Of a stretch of 64,000 nt of DNA, positions 8,554 to 16,820 are shown one piece after another. Location of the stretch: the NCBI RefSeq assembly GCF_002836475.1, contig NZ_PJBJ01000030.1:310001-374000 (forward strand), given 5' to 3'. Each line of letters starts with the position of its first letter. Positions within the stretch are counted from its first letter, which is position 1. The notes under the pieces are model-generated. The model saw only the letters and a program-made list of their open reading frames with translations, was not told where the DNA came from and ran no database searches. The translations under genes and the position numbers were made by a program. The stretch is from Flavobacterium sp. ALD4 (GTDB lineage: Bacteria > Bacteroidota > Bacteroidia > Flavobacteriales > Flavobacteriaceae).

Positions 8554-10794
8554 TTAATCAAATTTACTTTTCACTATCTCTTTTGGCCAAGTGTTGTTAG
8601 TAACATCAATATCTGCTGTTTCTAATTTAGGGTCAATCTGAATTTTCTTGATTGCTTTCTCAGTAGCATATACTTTTCTAGCAGTGTCATTATTTTTTCT
8701 CCAGATTTGAGCTGGATACTTGAAGTTCTCAACAGTACCATCCTCGTATGTAATTTCAACTAGTATCGGCATCATCATTCCACCCGGCTTATTAAACTCA
8801 ACCTCATAGAAGAATTTAGGAGAATTGAAACTTCCTTTTTCGTCAACGCCAAGTGTCTTTAAGTAATCGGAGAGTAATTTTACATCCTCAACCTTAAGAG
8901 GTTTCTTTTGATTTGCTTTCAACTCTTCATTACTTTCTGCAACTAAGTAAACAAACGGTCCTTTCTCTACACCAAAACGACCTTTTCTTACCTTAACGTC
9001 TTTTAGTTCTTTTGTAGGCGTTTCAGAAACATAGTATTGTTTCACATCGTTTATACCGATATCCACAAAATCAGTAGAATAAAACCACCCTCTAAAGAAC
9101 CAGTCAAGATCAACCGCAGAAGCGTCTTCCATTGTTCTAAAAAAGTCTTCCGGAGTAGGATGTTTGAATTTCCAACGGTTTGCATATACTTTAAAAGCAT
9201 AGTCAAACAATTCTCTACCCATTATCACTTCTCTAAGGATATTCAATCCTGTCGCAGGTTTTCCATATGCATTATTACCAAACTGCATTATACTCTCTGA
9301 ATTTGACATGATAGGTTCCAAGAATTTTTGGTCACCACTCATATACGGCACAATGTTTTTCGCAGGACCACGTCTTGAAGGAAAATTAGTCCCTAACTCA
9401 TCTTCTGCCATGAATTCCATAAAAGAGTTTAATCCTTCATCCATCCACGTCCATTGACGTTCGTCTGAGTTCACAATCATTGGAAAAAAGTTATGACCTA
9501 CTTCGTGAATCACAACACCCATCATTCCGTTTTTAACTTGTTCACTAGTTACTCCGTTTTCATCAGGACGACCAAAATTCCAACAAATCATCGGGTATTC
9601 CATCCCTTGATCTTCCGCAGAAACAGAAACTGCTTTCGGATAAGGATAATCAAAAGTATGTGAAGAGTAACTTTTTAATGTATGCGCTACAGTTATTGTT
9701 GACGTTTCTCCCCAAAGCGGATTTGCTTCCTTAGGATAAATTGAAACTGCCATCGTAGTTTTAGTAGCTAATTGAACAGCCATAGCGTCAAGAATGAATT
9801 TTCTCGAAGTGGCTATACCGAAATCTCTAACGTTTTTTGCGCTAAATTTCCATGTTTTTTTCTTGTCAGAAAATCCTTTTTCAGCAGCTTCTGCTTCTGC
9901 CTGTGTAACAATCACTACAGGTTTGTCAAACGTTTTCTGTGCTAATTCGTATCTTTTTACTTGAGCTGGCGTAAACACTTCACTTCTGTTCATCAACTCT
10001 CCGGTCGCTTCCATAACGTGATCAGCAGGAACGGTGATGTTAACATCAAAATCTCCAAATGGCAAAGCGAATTCGCCGCTTCCCCAAAACTGCATATTTT
10101 GCCAACCTTCAACATCATTATAAACTGCCATTCTAGGATAGAATTGTGCAATTACATATATTCTGTTTCCTTCGCTTTCAAATGATTCATATCCGGAACG
10201 GCCTCCTTCTTTCTGGTAATCATTGATGTTGTAGTACCATTTTACAGAAAAAGATATTGATGTACCTGGTTTCATCGGCGAAGCCAAGTCTATCCTCATC
10301 ATGGTGTGATTGATGGTGTACGTCATCGGAGCTCCTTTGGAATCTTTTACGTATTCTATATTAAAACCACGCTCTAAGGGTTTCTTTAAAAATTTGTCAG
10401 TAAAATTAGAAGCTGGAAAAGTTTGCGTTATTCTTTCGCTTTCCGCCAAGGGAGATTCAGAATCTTGAGCCTGTTGATTTTGATCCAATTGTACCCACAA
10501 ATAATCTAGATTATCCGGTGAATTGTTATAGTAAGTGATCGTTTCAGAACCACTTAATTTAGAATTTTTGTCATCTAACTCTATGTCGATTTTATAATCT
10601 GCCTGTTGTTGATAATAAGCTGGACCGGGCGCACCTGCAGCGTTACGAAACATATTAGGCGTTGCTAATAAGTCGTACATCTGACTAAACTTGTTGGTAT
10701 CGTATTTACCTGATTGCTTGGGAGTTACTGTTGTCGCTTTTTCTTGAGCAAATAGAATTGCTGGAAGAATAAAAAATAATGTAATTTTTTTCAT
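8554..10794 (-). CDS. M1-family (gluzincin) metallopeptidase, secreted
   Basis: The 746-residue protein begins with a signal peptide (MKKITLFFILPAILFAQ). It contains the zinc motif HEVGHNFFP and, in the following stretch, the third ligand Glu in WTWMDEGLNSF, the HExxH-x18-E arrangement of M1 aminopeptidases. The N-terminal region is the beta-rich M1 domain and the C-terminal part is extra beta structure. The classical GAMEN exopeptidase motif is not evident (nearest is AEDQGMEYP), which resembles a subfamily common in Bacteroidota. It probably degrades peptides in the periplasm or at the cell surface. The DUF6702 gene lies directly upstream in the same direction. Confidence 0.93.
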   Translation of the reverse strand: MKKITLFFILPAILFAQEKATTVTPKQSGKYDTNKFSQMYDLLATPNMFRNAAGAPGPAYYQQQADYKIDIELDDKNSKLSGSETITYYNNSPDNLDYLWVQLDQNQQAQDSESPLAESERITQTFPASNFTDKFLKKPLERGFNIEYVKDSKGAPMTYTINHTMMRIDLASPMKPGTSISFSVKWYYNINDYQKEGGRSGYESFESEGNRIYVIAQFYPRMAVYNDVEGWQNMQFWGSGEFALPFGDFDVNITVPADHVMEATGELMNRSEVFTPAQVKRYELAQKTFDKPVVIVTQAEAEAAEKGFSDKKKTWKFSAKNVRDFGIATSRKFILDAMAVQLATKTTMAVSIYPKEANPLWGETSTITVAHTLKSYSSHTFDYPYPKAVSVSAEDQGMEYPMICWNFGRPDENGVTSEQVKNGMMGVVIHEVGHNFFPMIVNSDERQWTWMDEGLNSFMEFMAEDELGTNFPSRRGPAKNIVPYMSGDQKFLEPIMSNSESIMQFGNNAYGKPATGLNILREVIMGRELFDYAFKVYANRWKFKHPTPEDFFRTMEDASAVDLDWFFRGWFYSTDFVDIGINDVKQYYVSETPTKELKDVKVRKGRFGVEKGPFVYLVAESNEELKANQKKPLKVEDVKLLSDYLKTLGVDEKGSFNSPKFFYEVEFNKPGGMMMPILVEITYEDGTVENFKYPAQIWRKNNDTARKVYATEKAIKKIQIDPKLETADIDVTNNTWPKEIVKSKFD

Positions 10795-10858
10795 GTAGGG
10801 AATTCGAATTATGTGAGGGCGTGAAAATACTGTTTTTTAACAAACATAGGTTCCTTTA

Positions 10859-11362
10859 TCAGAATTTTAACATTCGTTCAGTGGAGGATGCGGTAAAAAG
10901 AAAACTTTGTTTTGTGCCCAAGATAGTGAAGTGAGTAATGTTTTGCTGCTCTGAATCCCAATCAACTAAAACAGCGTTGTGGACCTCTAAGGATTTTAAT
11001 TTAGAGATGTCTTTTATACTTAAATAGCAAATAAGGACATCCCCTTCCATCTCTTTGCTTAAAAAATTCATGGCCTTAGATTGCCCATTGACTTTTATTA
11101 TCAAGTTTTCCGATAAATATTTTTTGAGTAAAACTAAATCTTCGGGAGATTCTTTATTTGTACCTAAATAATGTTTCTTGGTGTATTTTTTCTCTAACGC
11201 TTTATTCAAGTCATCAGCAAAAATTCTAGAGGTGATTTGCAGCATTTCCTTTTCAGGAGCATACTCTATTTGATATACAGCCACATAAAATTTATGAAAT
11301 CCAAAAGAGGTTAAAGTCAAGAAGAAGACTCCAAAAAAGAGATAAAATATTGTTTGTTTCAT
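10859..11362 (-). CDS. DUF6702-family secreted protein
   Basis: This is a 167-residue protein with an N-terminal signal-like segment (MKQTIFYLFFGVFFLTLTSFGFHKFYV) and one small beta-rich domain (about 30-165) of the DUF6702 type, often found beside M1 peptidases in flavobacteria. The biochemical function is unknown. The ATG at 11362 is used because a TACTTTTG promoter box (11367-11374, minus strand) lies upstream of it and downstream of an alternative start at 11389. This leaves almost no 5' leader. Confidence 0.8.
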   Translation of the reverse strand: MKQTIFYLFFGVFFLTLTSFGFHKFYVAVYQIEYAPEKEMLQITSRIFADDLNKALEKKYTKKHYLGTNKESPEDLVLLKKYLSENLIIKVNGQSKAMNFLSKEMEGDVLICYLSIKDISKLKSLEVHNAVLVDWDSEQQNITHFTILGTKQSFLFTASSTERMLKF

Positions 11363-11366
11363 TGTG

Positions 11367-11374
11367 CAAAAGTA
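11367..11374 (-). promoter_or_regulatory. -7 promoter box of the DUF6702 gene
   Basis: TACTTTTG on the minus strand ends four bases before the ATG at 11362. It predicts a leaderless or nearly leaderless message. Confidence 0.5.
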
Positions 11375-11500
11375 GCGATTCTTTTGCACTCTTCCTTTTT
11401 TGCAACAAGAAAATCAATAACTTGGAACAAATCCCCCTCCCTAAAAGAACAGCTTCGTGAGGAAGAATACACTAAAAAAGACACATCCTCTCAAATATAC

Positions 11501-12250
11501 TTAGAAGGTAGTTATCTTTTTGTATTCTTTATTTTTTGTTATTAGAAAATCCATTAATTGGAATTCGGCGCTAGGCTGCATTAATGTTCTCGATTTACTA
11601 TCGTTTTCACAAAAAACAAGAAAAAGCTTAATCTCGTCGTCTTTTAAATTCAGCGTATTAGAAAAAAAAGAATAATTAATTCTTTTCAAAACAAGCTCGG
11701 AGAAACTTGTGTCTTTATAAAAGTCTACTTTTTCAGGATTATTCTTTCTCAATATTTTTAGTACATCTTTATATATTCTAACAAAGTCCGTTCCATATTC
11801 TATACTACCGTCTCGAGGCATCGTTGTATTTTTTAGTGCTGACTTTTGATCACCAAAGTACATCAAATCGACATATTTCTGCGATTCACCTAGAATTGGA
11901 CTCAGCTCTTTTTTGGCCGCAATTAATACTTCCTTTAATTCATTTGTGAAAACTTCTAGTGTTACAACAAATTGAGGCGTAATAAAATCCTCTTCCTTCA
12001 GCACTACCTTTTTAGATTTGAATGTCAGACTTGAAAAAACCAAGGTATCATTCACTTTAGCCAAAACTGTAAAAAAACCATATTCATTAACAATTGCACC
12101 CGCTTTTGAATTTGCATCAAAAACAATTACGTTTTCTACCGGTGCCAAATCGTTCCTTACCTGACCTTTGAATGTTTTTCTAGTTTCAATTTGACCAAAG
12201 GAAAATTGATAAAACAAACACAATAATAAGACTCCTATTTTAGTTTTCAT
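11501..12250 (-). CDS. Carboxypeptidase-regulatory-like (CarboxypepD_reg-like) secreted protein
   Basis: The 249-residue protein has a signal peptide (KIGVLLLCLFYQFSFGQ) and an N-terminal beta-sandwich of the carboxypeptidase D regulatory-like type (about 25-105: KGQVRNDLAPVENVIVFDANSK, then YGFFTVLAKVNDTLVFSS). In this phylum the domain usually sits on outer-membrane proteins; here it stands with a helical tail of unknown role. The start overlaps the end of the paralogous gene upstream by 11 bases, so the two are co-transcribed. A third, decayed copy lies further upstream. The function is not known. Confidence 0.8.
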   Translation of the reverse strand: MKTKIGVLLLCLFYQFSFGQIETRKTFKGQVRNDLAPVENVIVFDANSKAGAIVNEYGFFTVLAKVNDTLVFSSLTFKSKKVVLKEEDFITPQFVVTLEVFTNELKEVLIAAKKELSPILGESQKYVDLMYFGDQKSALKNTTMPRDGSIEYGTDFVRIYKDVLKILRKNNPEKVDFYKDTSFSELVLKRINYSFFSNTLNLKDDEIKLFLVFCENDSKSRTLMQPSAEFQLMDFLITKNKEYKKITTF

Positions 12251-12980
12251 TTGCTATGATTTTATTGTATTTCTTGGCTAATATAATAATCAGAAATTGA
12301 GATAATGTTTTGTTTCTGGCGTTCAGAGAACCGACTAAATCGATGTCCTCAACACAATAATATTGAAACCCCCGGATATACGCTTGAGGGATTTTTAATG
12401 TTTCACTATAATATTCAGGTAGAAAAAGATAATCTAACTTAACTAACATTTGCTCTTTATATTCAACTGCAACTTCTTTCTTAAGCATCGCTTTTCGTCC
12501 TGTAATCCAGTTCAAGGCTGGATCTAAAAGTCCTGAACTTGCAGTATATAATTTGCGTTCCGCGGGGGAATATTTCTTTTGTCCATAAGCAATAACTCCT
12601 AAATTCTCAGCACTAATCTGGGCTCTTTCATCAATAACAACTTCCCTTAAGTCAATACTTTCAGAAGTCATACTAATCTGAACAACAAGTGACGACAAAT
12701 CTTGTTTATTTACTTGTCTACGTAAAGTTACGAGATTTACTGCAGAAAAAACTAAAACATCACCTTCTTTTGCAAAAAGCAAAAACAATCCTTCTTTATC
12801 AGAAGCGGTTGCGCTGTCTGTCGTTAGGTTAATAACATTAACCCCTTCTACAGAAACTGAGTCAAAACTTATTTTTCCATGAATTCTTTTAGAACCTATA
12901 CTTTGCCCAAAAACAACTTGAGAAAGTAAAATTACAAACAAGATAAAAATGCTATTGGTTTTCACAAGCAATGATTTCAT
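12240..12980 (-). CDS. Carboxypeptidase-regulatory-like secreted protein, paralogue 2
   Basis: The 246-residue protein has a signal peptide (to VVFGQS) and a regulatory-like beta-sandwich (about 33-115: IHGKISFDSVSVEGVNVINL, then DKEGLFLLFAKEGDVLVFSA). A helical tail follows that includes KKEVAVEYKEQMLVKLDYLF. It is paralogous to the downstream gene and, more closely, to the broken copy upstream: the tail motifs RGFQYYCVE and AKKYNKIIA are matched there by KGLQYYTVE and AIKYNEIIA. Its role is unknown; a small envelope protein is likely. Confidence 0.8.
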   Translation of the reverse strand: MKSLLVKTNSIFILFVILLSQVVFGQSIGSKRIHGKISFDSVSVEGVNVINLTTDSATASDKEGLFLLFAKEGDVLVFSAVNLVTLRRQVNKQDLSSLVVQISMTSESIDLREVVIDERAQISAENLGVIAYGQKKYSPAERKLYTASSGLLDPALNWITGRKAMLKKEVAVEYKEQMLVKLDYLFLPEYYSETLKIPQAYIRGFQYYCVEDIDLVGSLNARNKTLSQFLIIILAKKYNKIIANEN

Positions 12981-13690
12981 TATATTTAATAGCTAAGACG
13001 CCCAATAAGAATTCGGTGTTTAATTTATTTTTCGATTCTCAAATCAGGTTGAATCTCTCCTTTTCAACGGTGTAATACTGCAAACCTTTAACATAATCTA
13101 AAGATATTTTAAAACGGCTAATATACTGGTCTTTATCAAACATCTCATCGAGCATTGCTAAATAAGTTTCTTTCTTTTCAATTACAAGCTCTTTCTTGAG
13201 CGTAGCCGTTCTTGCAGAAATTAAATTGAGCAAAAGATCAAATACCATTAGATTCAATCTGCCTTAACTTGCAGCTGCATATTTTCGCTCAGCTTCAGCA
13301 TGGGCTCTTTGATCTGCTGGAATAATCCCTAAGGAAACCGCGTTAATAATATTATAACTTCTGATCACAACCTCATCCAACTGATTCATCGTTAGATTCA
13401 TTCTCACAAAAAAAAGTCAATTTTCAAAATCTTCTTAATTCAAAACAACCCGTCTATTTTTAGACTGCATCGCTGACGGCAACAAAGTATCCCCTACTCT
13501 TCGTTTAACCCAAATAACCTTCGATATCAGTTATTACCGCTTTTTCGCTGGTTAAATTAACGACATATATTCCGTCGATATTAAACCCATCTGCATTTAC
13601 TTTTCCTTTCAATATAGAAGAAGTTGATTCCTGTGCCAAAGCTGCTGTAGCAAGAAAATTTATAAAAAGAAGACTAAACCCAACTATCAT
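12972..13690 (-). pseudogene. Decayed third copy of the carboxypeptidase-regulatory-like family
   Basis: Reading leftwards from the ATG at 13690, a signal peptide and domain start are clear (MIVGFSLLFINFLATAALAQ, then LKGKVNADGFNIDGIYVVNL). A stop at 13505 ends the frame at the point where the paralogue continues. More family-like sequence follows with further stops and frame changes, then an intact tail segment (13257-13039: KKELVIEKKETYLAMLDEMF, KGLQYYTVEK). Sequence resembling LNTEFLLGVLAIKYNEIIA runs into the start of the next gene. It is a multiply disrupted paralogue, the first unit of a three-copy tandem array. Confidence 0.8.
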
Positions 13691-13850
13691 ACTTATTGAT
13701 ATCTCAAATTAATGCCAAGCTGTAGAAGTATCTTAATCCCTTCTAAATTAACTACTAAGAAGTTGATAAAAAAAAGTTAATAAAAAATGAAAAATACAAT
13801 AATAAGAAACTCGATTTTATACCTTTAACCCGAATAAAACAACACAAGAA

Positions 13851-14558
13851 ATGAAAAATATTATTATCGCAAGCACGTCCACAGTGCATGGAAGTGACTA
13901 TTTAGAGTACCTGCTACCCGACTTAAAGATCCACTTTGGAAATTGTAAAACGGTACTATTTATTCCATATGCAAGACCGAGTGGTATTTCACATGAAGAA
14001 TACACGGCAAAAGCTGCTTTCGCTTTCGCCAAAATAAACATAGCGGTAAAAGGAATACATGAATTTGATGATGCTGTATTAGCCGTTGAAAATGCAGAAG
14101 GCATTTTTACCGGAGGAGGGAACACCTTTGTTCTTGTGGCTCAATTGTACAAAAACAACATCATGAATGCTCTTGCAGAAAGCATAAAAAAAGGAACTCC
14201 TTATCTGGGAACAAGCGCCGGAAGCGTCATTTGCGGGCTAAGCATGCAAACCACTAATGACATGCCTATTGTTTATCCACCAAGCTTTAAAACATTAGGA
14301 TTACTTCCTTTCGACCTCAACGCACATTATTTAGACGCAGACCTGCAGTCAAAACACATGGGCGAAACGCGAGACACCAGAATAAAAGAGTTTCATGCTT
14401 ATAACACCATTCCAGTATTAGGATTACGCGAAGGAAGTTGGCTGAAAGTAGATGGCGACAAAATAATAGTGAAAGGAGAGCTATCCGCCAGACTTTTCAA
14501 ACAAAACCAGACTACAGAAGAACTTGAAACCGGCACTGACATCAGTTATATCAAATAA
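13851..14558 (+). CDS. pepE: Dipeptidase E (alpha-aspartyl dipeptidase, peptidase family S51)
   Basis: The 235-residue cytosolic protein has the nucleophile elbow LGTSAGSVICG (Ser122) and the upstream glycine-rich IFTGGGNTF typical of S51 peptidases. A conserved His lies in FDLNAHYLDAD. PepE hydrolyses dipeptides with N-terminal aspartate. Length matches the E. coli enzyme. The ATG at 13851 follows an AACACAAGAA leader. It stands alone, divergent from the carboxypeptidase-like array and convergent with the tRNA-Gly genes. Confidence 0.92.
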   Translation: MKNIIIASTSTVHGSDYLEYLLPDLKIHFGNCKTVLFIPYARPSGISHEEYTAKAAFAFAKINIAVKGIHEFDDAVLAVENAEGIFTGGGNTFVLVAQLYKNNIMNALAESIKKGTPYLGTSAGSVICGLSMQTTNDMPIVYPPSFKTLGLLPFDLNAHYLDADLQSKHMGETRDTRIKEFHAYNTIPVLGLREGSWLKVDGDKIIVKGELSARLFKQNQTTEELETGTDISYIK

Positions 14559-14562
14559 CAAA

Positions 14563-14776
14563 CCCGAAACAATTAAGTTTCAGATTTGAAGAGCGAAAGA
14601 CGCACCCTCGCCAATTTTGACAGGAGGGTAATCTTCCCGGAAAAGAAATATGCCTAACTTTATAAAAGTTAGGTTTATTAAAGAGCAAAAGACGGGGATT
14701 CTCCTCAATTTTGACGAGACAACAACCTTGCTGTAAAAGAAATAACCCTAACTTTATAAAAGTTAGGGTTATTAAA
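14563..14776 (-). repeat. Two degenerate tRNA-Gly-linked repeat units with terminator hairpins
   Basis: Units begin at 14591 and 14683 and the tRNA-linked motif recurs at 14777, giving a 92-94 base period. Each unit starts with a variant of GAGCGAAAGACG (the 3' end of tRNA-Gly seen on the plus strand), contains an AATTTTGAC-centred inverted repeat, and ends with a CCTAACTT/AAGTTAGG hairpin (14653-14673 decayed; 14741-14773 intact). They look like eroded partial copies of the adjoining tRNA gene plus its terminator. Confidence 0.65.
14741..14773 (-). terminator. Terminator of the first tRNA-Gly(TCC)
   Basis: A perfect 14-base stem AATAACCCTAACTT / AAGTTAGGGTTATT with a 5-base loop, starting four bases past the tRNA 3' end on the minus strand. 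Confidence 0.75.
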
Positions 14777-14777
14777 G

Positions 14778-14850
<73 letters not shown>

Positions 14851-15005
14851 ATTAGCAGGGTGCAAATATACAAACTAATTCACTTCAAAACAAGTTTTTT
14901 TAAAAAAAAATAAAAACACTTTACTTTGTGAAATTAAGAATGATCAAAGTACTATTTTTAAGTCCAATTTAAAGGTCCAAAAAACAGTTCAATACTACCA
15001 ATAAA

Positions 15006-15033
15006 AAAGCCGAAACGATTAAGTTTCGGCTTT
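15006..15033 (-). terminator. Hairpin at the end of the second tRNA-Gly unit
   Basis: AAAGCCGAAAC / GTTTCGGCTTT inverted repeat with a T tract in the minus direction (TTTTTTAT beyond 15006). A decayed counterpart lies at 14563-14583, supporting a duplication of the whole unit. Confidence 0.6.
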
Positions 15034-15130
15034 AAAGAGTGACAAACGAGGATTCTCGTCAATTTTAACGAGACGATAACCTTGCTGTAAAACAAATAAC
15101 CCTAACTTTATAAAAGTTAGGGTTATTAAA
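15034..15130 (-). repeat. Degenerate tRNA-Gly-linked repeat unit with terminator hairpin
   Basis: This unit starts at 15037 (GAGTGACAAACGAGG) and ends with the perfect hairpin 15095-15127 (AATAACCCTAACTT/AAGTTAGGGTTATT). It shares most positions with the unit at 14683-14776. It contains the inverted repeat TCTCGTC/AACGAGA. Confidence 0.65.
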
Positions 15131-15131
15131 G

Positions 15132-15204
<73 letters not shown>

Positions 15205-15908
15205 ATTACTGAGGTGCAAATATAAATAATAAGTTGGGTTTGAAACAAGTTTTTCGATGGAAATTTTTCGTAAAAAAGGCGCTTTAATTATAATCGTTTT
15301 AAAATTAAATCGTTACATCTATTATTTTTTTACAATGGGATGTTTTACATCAAAAAAAAATATCCTCAGAGACCTATTGGGTCCGAAAATTAGTCCCCAA
15401 ACCTAGTGAACCTAACATGACTAGTCAATTTGACGCTGACGATTCAGAAACAGCCTCGCATTTAAGTTTTTTTTTACACTAACAAATCAACAGACTTAAT
15501 TTCGTCGTTTCATAAATTCAATCTTTGAAGAAAACTGCCAATCTCAAATATGGGGAATGGCAATTTTAAGAACCCAAAAAAAGAATGGTTATCTCGAAGC
15601 GCTCTTGCGCCATTTTGAAAAACAGTATCGTCCAGAAAACAGAAAATGAATTTGCTTCCACGCTCGGGTTCAACCTACAGGCTTTCATCAAAATTATAGT
15701 ACATTAAAAGAAAAAACTTTGGAATAAAAAAAATCGGAGCACATATCCTGCGGTATAAAATTAAACAAATTACAGCCTACAGTATTTTAGGCCTATTCCT
15801 AAAAAGAGAAAAGCCACTTACTTAGATATTCCAAAATGCCGATAACAAAAAAGACGGCGTTTATAGCTTTAAAAACGGCGTCTTTTTTATTATGTGTTTA
15901 AATAAATA
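15205..15908. other. Gene-poor region with possible decayed coding remnants
   Basis: No intact gene is seen in about 700 bases. A 30-codon frame at 15557-15649 (+) (MAILRTQKKNGYLEALLRHF...) and a stretch around 15730-15825 (+) have protein-like composition but no proper gene structure; they may be remnants. A hairpin near 15847-15890 ends the upstream minus-strand gene. Confidence 0.45.
15847..15890 (-). terminator. Terminator of the L,D-transpeptidase-like gene
   Basis: AAAAAAGACGGCGTTT / AAACGGCGTCTTTTTT inverted repeat (one internal mismatch) lies just beyond the stop codon at 15909, with a T tract in the minus direction. Confidence 0.7.
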
Positions 15909-16631
15909 TTATGAAACAAGCTTAGAAGCTGTCTTATAATTGTCTGAAGGATAATAAATAAACAGACAAGACTTATCTTTAATTGTTTGTATTATCTCGC
16001 TGGATAGATTAATAGGAAGTGCAGGACAACCTAAACTTCTTCCTAATCGTTTATTGTTTTGTATGAAAGAATTAGACACGTATTCTGCTCCGTGAATAAC
16101 AACCGCTCTAACTCTGGCATTATCGTTAATCCCTTTTTCTAAACCATCTAATCGAAGAGATTTTCCATGCTTTCCGCTGTATATTTCACCTGTAGCATAA
16201 AATCCAAGGCTACTTTTAAAAGATTGAGCTGAATTTGAAAAACTGGTAGCAAATTCATTTCCTGTATTTCTTCCGTGAGCAACCAAAGAGTTATATAAAA
16301 TAGTATTAGTGGTAAGATCGATCACCCAAAGTCTTTTAGAGTTAGATGACATACTAAAATCAATCAAGGTCAGTATATTTCTACGCACTAATCCTTTCTC
16401 TTTTAATAAATAGAAACCCTTAAGAGCTTCCGAGAAGCTCTCCAGCTTCGGTAACGCAAAATCATTGGAATCCAAATTGTTGTAAATGACTTCCTCATTA
16501 CTTTCAGAAGTAGTCTTTATTACCTTAGCAACTTCCATTTTCTTTTCAGTCTTAGACTCTGAGAAAAATAAATTGCTTATCGAGAAAGAAATAACCATTA
16601 AAAATAGGGCAGGAAATGTTTTATAAATCAT
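15909..16631 (-). CDS. Murein L,D-transpeptidase catalytic-domain family protein (YkuD-like)
   Basis: The 240-residue exported protein has an N-terminal hydrophobic segment (TFPALFLMVISFSISNLFF). Its C-terminal domain has the HG motif VIHGAEYVSNSF and the catalytic-Cys motif GRSLGCPALP, the SxGC pattern of the YkuD_2 group. Proteins of this group are expected to act on peptidoglycan peptide cross-links in the periplasm or, like YkuD relatives, to attach envelope proteins. Substrate specificity is not known. It is transcribed alone, with a hairpin terminator downstream. Confidence 0.88.
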   Translation of the reverse strand: MIYKTFPALFLMVISFSISNLFFSESKTEKKMEVAKVIKTTSESNEEVIYNNLDSNDFALPKLESFSEALKGFYLLKEKGLVRRNILTLIDFSMSSNSKRLWVIDLTTNTILYNSLVAHGRNTGNEFATSFSNSAQSFKSSLGFYATGEIYSGKHGKSLRLDGLEKGINDNARVRAVVIHGAEYVSNSFIQNNKRLGRSLGCPALPINLSSEIIQTIKDKSCLFIYYPSDNYKTASKLVS

Positions 16632-16771
16632 TGATTTTTATTGTTTTAAATGATAGATTAGGGTTTGTAAAAGTACTAAAACTGTTCGAGTCAGCCAACC
16701 GAATTCCATTTTTAGGGAATCTTTAACCGTTTTGAACCTCTTTATGATTCTTAATAATTTATCACAGAACT

Positions 16772-16800
16772 TGATAGTTATGCTAATTTTATTACTTTTG
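16772..16800 (+). promoter_or_regulatory. Promoter of the first DUF5916 gene
   Basis: TTG at 16772-16774 and TACTTTTG at 16793-16800, separated by 18 bases, match the Bacteroidota -33/-7 promoter pattern. The ATG follows 20 bases later. Confidence 0.6.
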
Positions 16801-16820
16801 CTTTAACCAAATCACAATTC

